Assembly: GCF_047663525.1 (NCBI RefSeq)
Contig: NC_092588.1
Span: forward strand, 105,295,001 to 105,359,000
DNA from: Anas platyrhynchos
Taxonomy: Eukaryota > Chordata > Aves > Anseriformes > Anatidae
DNA: 64,000 nt
Direction: 5' to 3'
A program made the translations under genes and the position numbers. Below the pieces are notes generated by a model that worked only from the letters and a program-made list of their open reading frames with translations, searched no databases and was not told where the DNA came from. This document shows positions 61,901-64,000 of the stretch, piece by piece; position 1 is the stretch's first letter; each line of letters starts with the position of its first letter.

Positions 61901-62580
61901 TTGTCTGATGAATTGAGCCCTTGTCTTCATAGAAGTAGGTATGTTAAAAAAAAAAAAAAAAAAAAAAAGGAAAGAAAATAAAAGAAAAAAAAATCACTGC
62001 TGATCTTCTTAATTCTGTTTGTTTCTTACATGGGGAAATATAGTTAGTTTGCATTTCATACCAAGAATATCAGTTGCCAGGAACATCAGATGCACAAAGG
62101 AAGTGTCCATAACAGGGAGCTTCTGAATACGGAGGAGCTTTAAATCACAGGTAAGAAACATTTGCTATTTTTAAAGACATCTATCGAGAAGAAGCATGAC
62201 AAACTAACTTAAGGACCAATACCAGACAACACATCTTCCTTGATTTTTAATAAAGAGCTATAATTTTAATGAAAAACACAAATCAGAAATGCTGCCATAG
62301 CCTGTTAAAACATTTCTTGATTTCCCAAATGTAGTTTGGAAGGCAGCTGTCCACCTCCTTGGTGAGAGGTCATTTTCTTTTATGAAAAGGCTCATGAGAT
62401 AGTGAAGGAAAAAAAATGTGAAATACTCATAACCTACTTTTGTGACTCCGATGTTAGTTTTTGCATATTATGTGCCCAAATATATATATATATAAATATA
62501 AATGAAATATATAAATAAAATAATATATAATTTTATTCCCCATGTGAAACTATTTGAAATAAACTGGTGTACAATTAAAA
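55906..62580. other. Intergenic, no gene recognised
   Basis: Contains poly-A/T tracts (57883-57894, 57912-57930, 57962-57985, 60806-60819, 61585-61600, 61945-61968), a (TTG)n run near 56458-56480 and a weak tRNA-like SINE trace (57385-57465). Open frames such as 58295-58633 have no recognised homology. Confidence 0.55.
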
Positions 62581-64000
62581 AAAAAGTCAGCATTTATTTA
62601 TTTTAATTTGCCAACAAATATTTGCAGGCATTACATTTGCATTAGCAGTAAAAATATTGCAATAAATTTTCAACTCACAAAGCTTTCTGTAACTATCTGT
62701 CAGGAAGTCTGTATCAACCTGAACTAAGCACCACCTCACATACACTTTTTCTTATTACTTTTAGGTTTAAAATTTCAGTTTTAACAATGTGAACCTATTT
62801 CATTAGATATAAATTAGGAATATGCACAGAATACACACAGGGCTACATTTCAGGGTAAGGCATTAAACGTTTGATTTATAGTGATCAGCCACCTCGATCC
62901 TGCAAGCTGCATATCCAAATCTTTCCACAATAAAATTTCAAGACATATGCCATTGCAGGAAATACAGGTGGCTGTAACTCACAGGGTGGGAGAGGAACAG
63001 GCTACTTGACTCCATGGTCTCCCCTCCATCAGCACAACCACTGTTTCCAATGGCTGGAAAGCTGCATGAGAGTACTGCTATCACTCTCCATCGAATTCCC
63101 AACCCAACAGGAAATTACAGTGTTGCTGGTTCTTTTTTCTACAGTGACATCAAACATTTATAGTGACACATATAAGAATATATTATATATTTATATAAAT
63201 ATATAAAATATTTATATAAAATATATAAATAAATACATATACAAAATATGGCATTACTTTCCAGAGAGATGTTACATTTCACAGGCCACCTTTCCTTATC
63301 CAGATTTCACTGTCATACAGAATTTGTCATGAAGTTCAATAAACAATCAGCCTAAAAAAAATGCTGCCAAAGACTTCCTTATGTAACAGCATTACACTTA
63401 TCTTCATATTAAAAGGACGTATCTTAGCAGACAATTTAAATATTTAAATCCTATGGATCTTATTTAATGCTTTGATGCAGGCAAATAATTTATACCAAAG
63501 TCAAAGGAAGCAACAATTGTGTGTAGCATAAATGAAGCACACAGGTCTCAACAATTGTGGAGGCCCACAATCCTCCCATCTTGTTCGCATTGTTTTAAAC
63601 AAAAGATACTCATACCGAATGCATACTTTGGCAGAGTATATGAAGACCACATAGAATAGATACAGCTTTTAAAAATAAATAAGCAAATAGAAAGGCTGGT
63701 ACTGTAATGGAAATTTTTTGTCCATGAATATTCTATGTTAGCATGAAGGAACAGGAAATTTAAGCTCTGTTGCACTAAATGAAGCAAAGGACAGATAGAA
63801 GAATGTTTTACAGAGAGCTTCAGTGCAACTGTTACTCATTCCAGTGGTATAATTCAGTGATGGGTACATTAAAAGTAAAATAATTAAAAAGAATTTAAAA
63901 GATTATCAGAGTATTTGTACCTACATCAAATAATGAAACTTAATCTCTTCTGGAAACACCTCCTTCACTCCACAAATTCATTTCTGTTACCTAGAACAGG
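62580..64000 (-). other. Possible IGFBP3 3' UTR (minus strand)
   Basis: In other vertebrates IGFBP3 lies tail-to-tail with IGFBP1. On the minus strand AATAAATAAA occurs at about 62591-62600, close to a T-rich stretch that could follow a cleavage site. Upstream (to 64000) is repeat-free, AT-rich sequence. No IGFBP3 coding motif is visible inside the window, so the call rests on synteny and a poly(A) signal only. An AT-rich microsatellite-like stretch lies at 63179-63240. Confidence 0.3.

Noticed and set aside
1-64000. CRISPR arrays, rRNA or intact tRNA genes
   Set aside because: None seen; the tandem repeats here are microsatellites without spacers.

Overview
This is avian nuclear DNA. The evidence is several CR1 LINE fragments, one with the CR1-type ATTCTATG 3' tail, a solo LTR of a bird endogenous retrovirus, and vertebrate genes with GT-AG introns in the order ADCY1 - CCDC201-like - IGFBP1. 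To my knowledge this matches the human 7p13-p12 neighbourhood. The sequence does not settle the species; the LTR resembles a family I associate with non-galliform birds (recollection, not checked).

Layout. 1-15.2 kb: the 3' half of ADCY1 on the + strand. Six coding exons, probably the last six, encode the whole C2 catalytic domain and the C-terminal tail. Their introns hold CR1 fragments, two long purine/pyrimidine microsatellites and two strong inverted repeats. About 15.2-25.0 kb: AT-rich sequence free of recognisable interspersed repeats, best read as a very long ADCY1 3' UTR. About 25-36 kb: intergenic DNA, then a small + strand gene at 34.76-35.96 kb, which I identify as the bird counterpart of CCDC201. 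A possible promoter and tiny first coding exon lie near 31.6 kb. 36-49.7 kb: no supported gene; a CR1 fragment at 37.75-38.47 kb, a short CR1 piece at 40.75 kb and a solo LTR at 43.73-44.38 kb. 49.7-55.8 kb: the complete four-exon IGFBP1 gene with TATA box, HNF1-like site, GC-rich first exon and AU-rich 3' UTR. 55.8-64 kb: no coding sequence recognised. The last 1.4 kb may be the 3' UTR of IGFBP3 on the minus strand, whose coding exons would lie beyond the window.

The genes do not form an operon-like unit. ADCY1 encodes a membrane adenylyl cyclase, IGFBP1 a secreted IGF carrier, and the CCDC201-like gene a small basic protein of unknown biochemical role. They are linked by conserved synteny. 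The points most worth checking are the avian CCDC201 gene with its internal duplication, its candidate first exon, the KGD-for-RGD change in IGFBP1, a possible orphan terminal exon at 32.6 kb, and two facing homopurine/homopyrimidine arrays in one ADCY1 intron.
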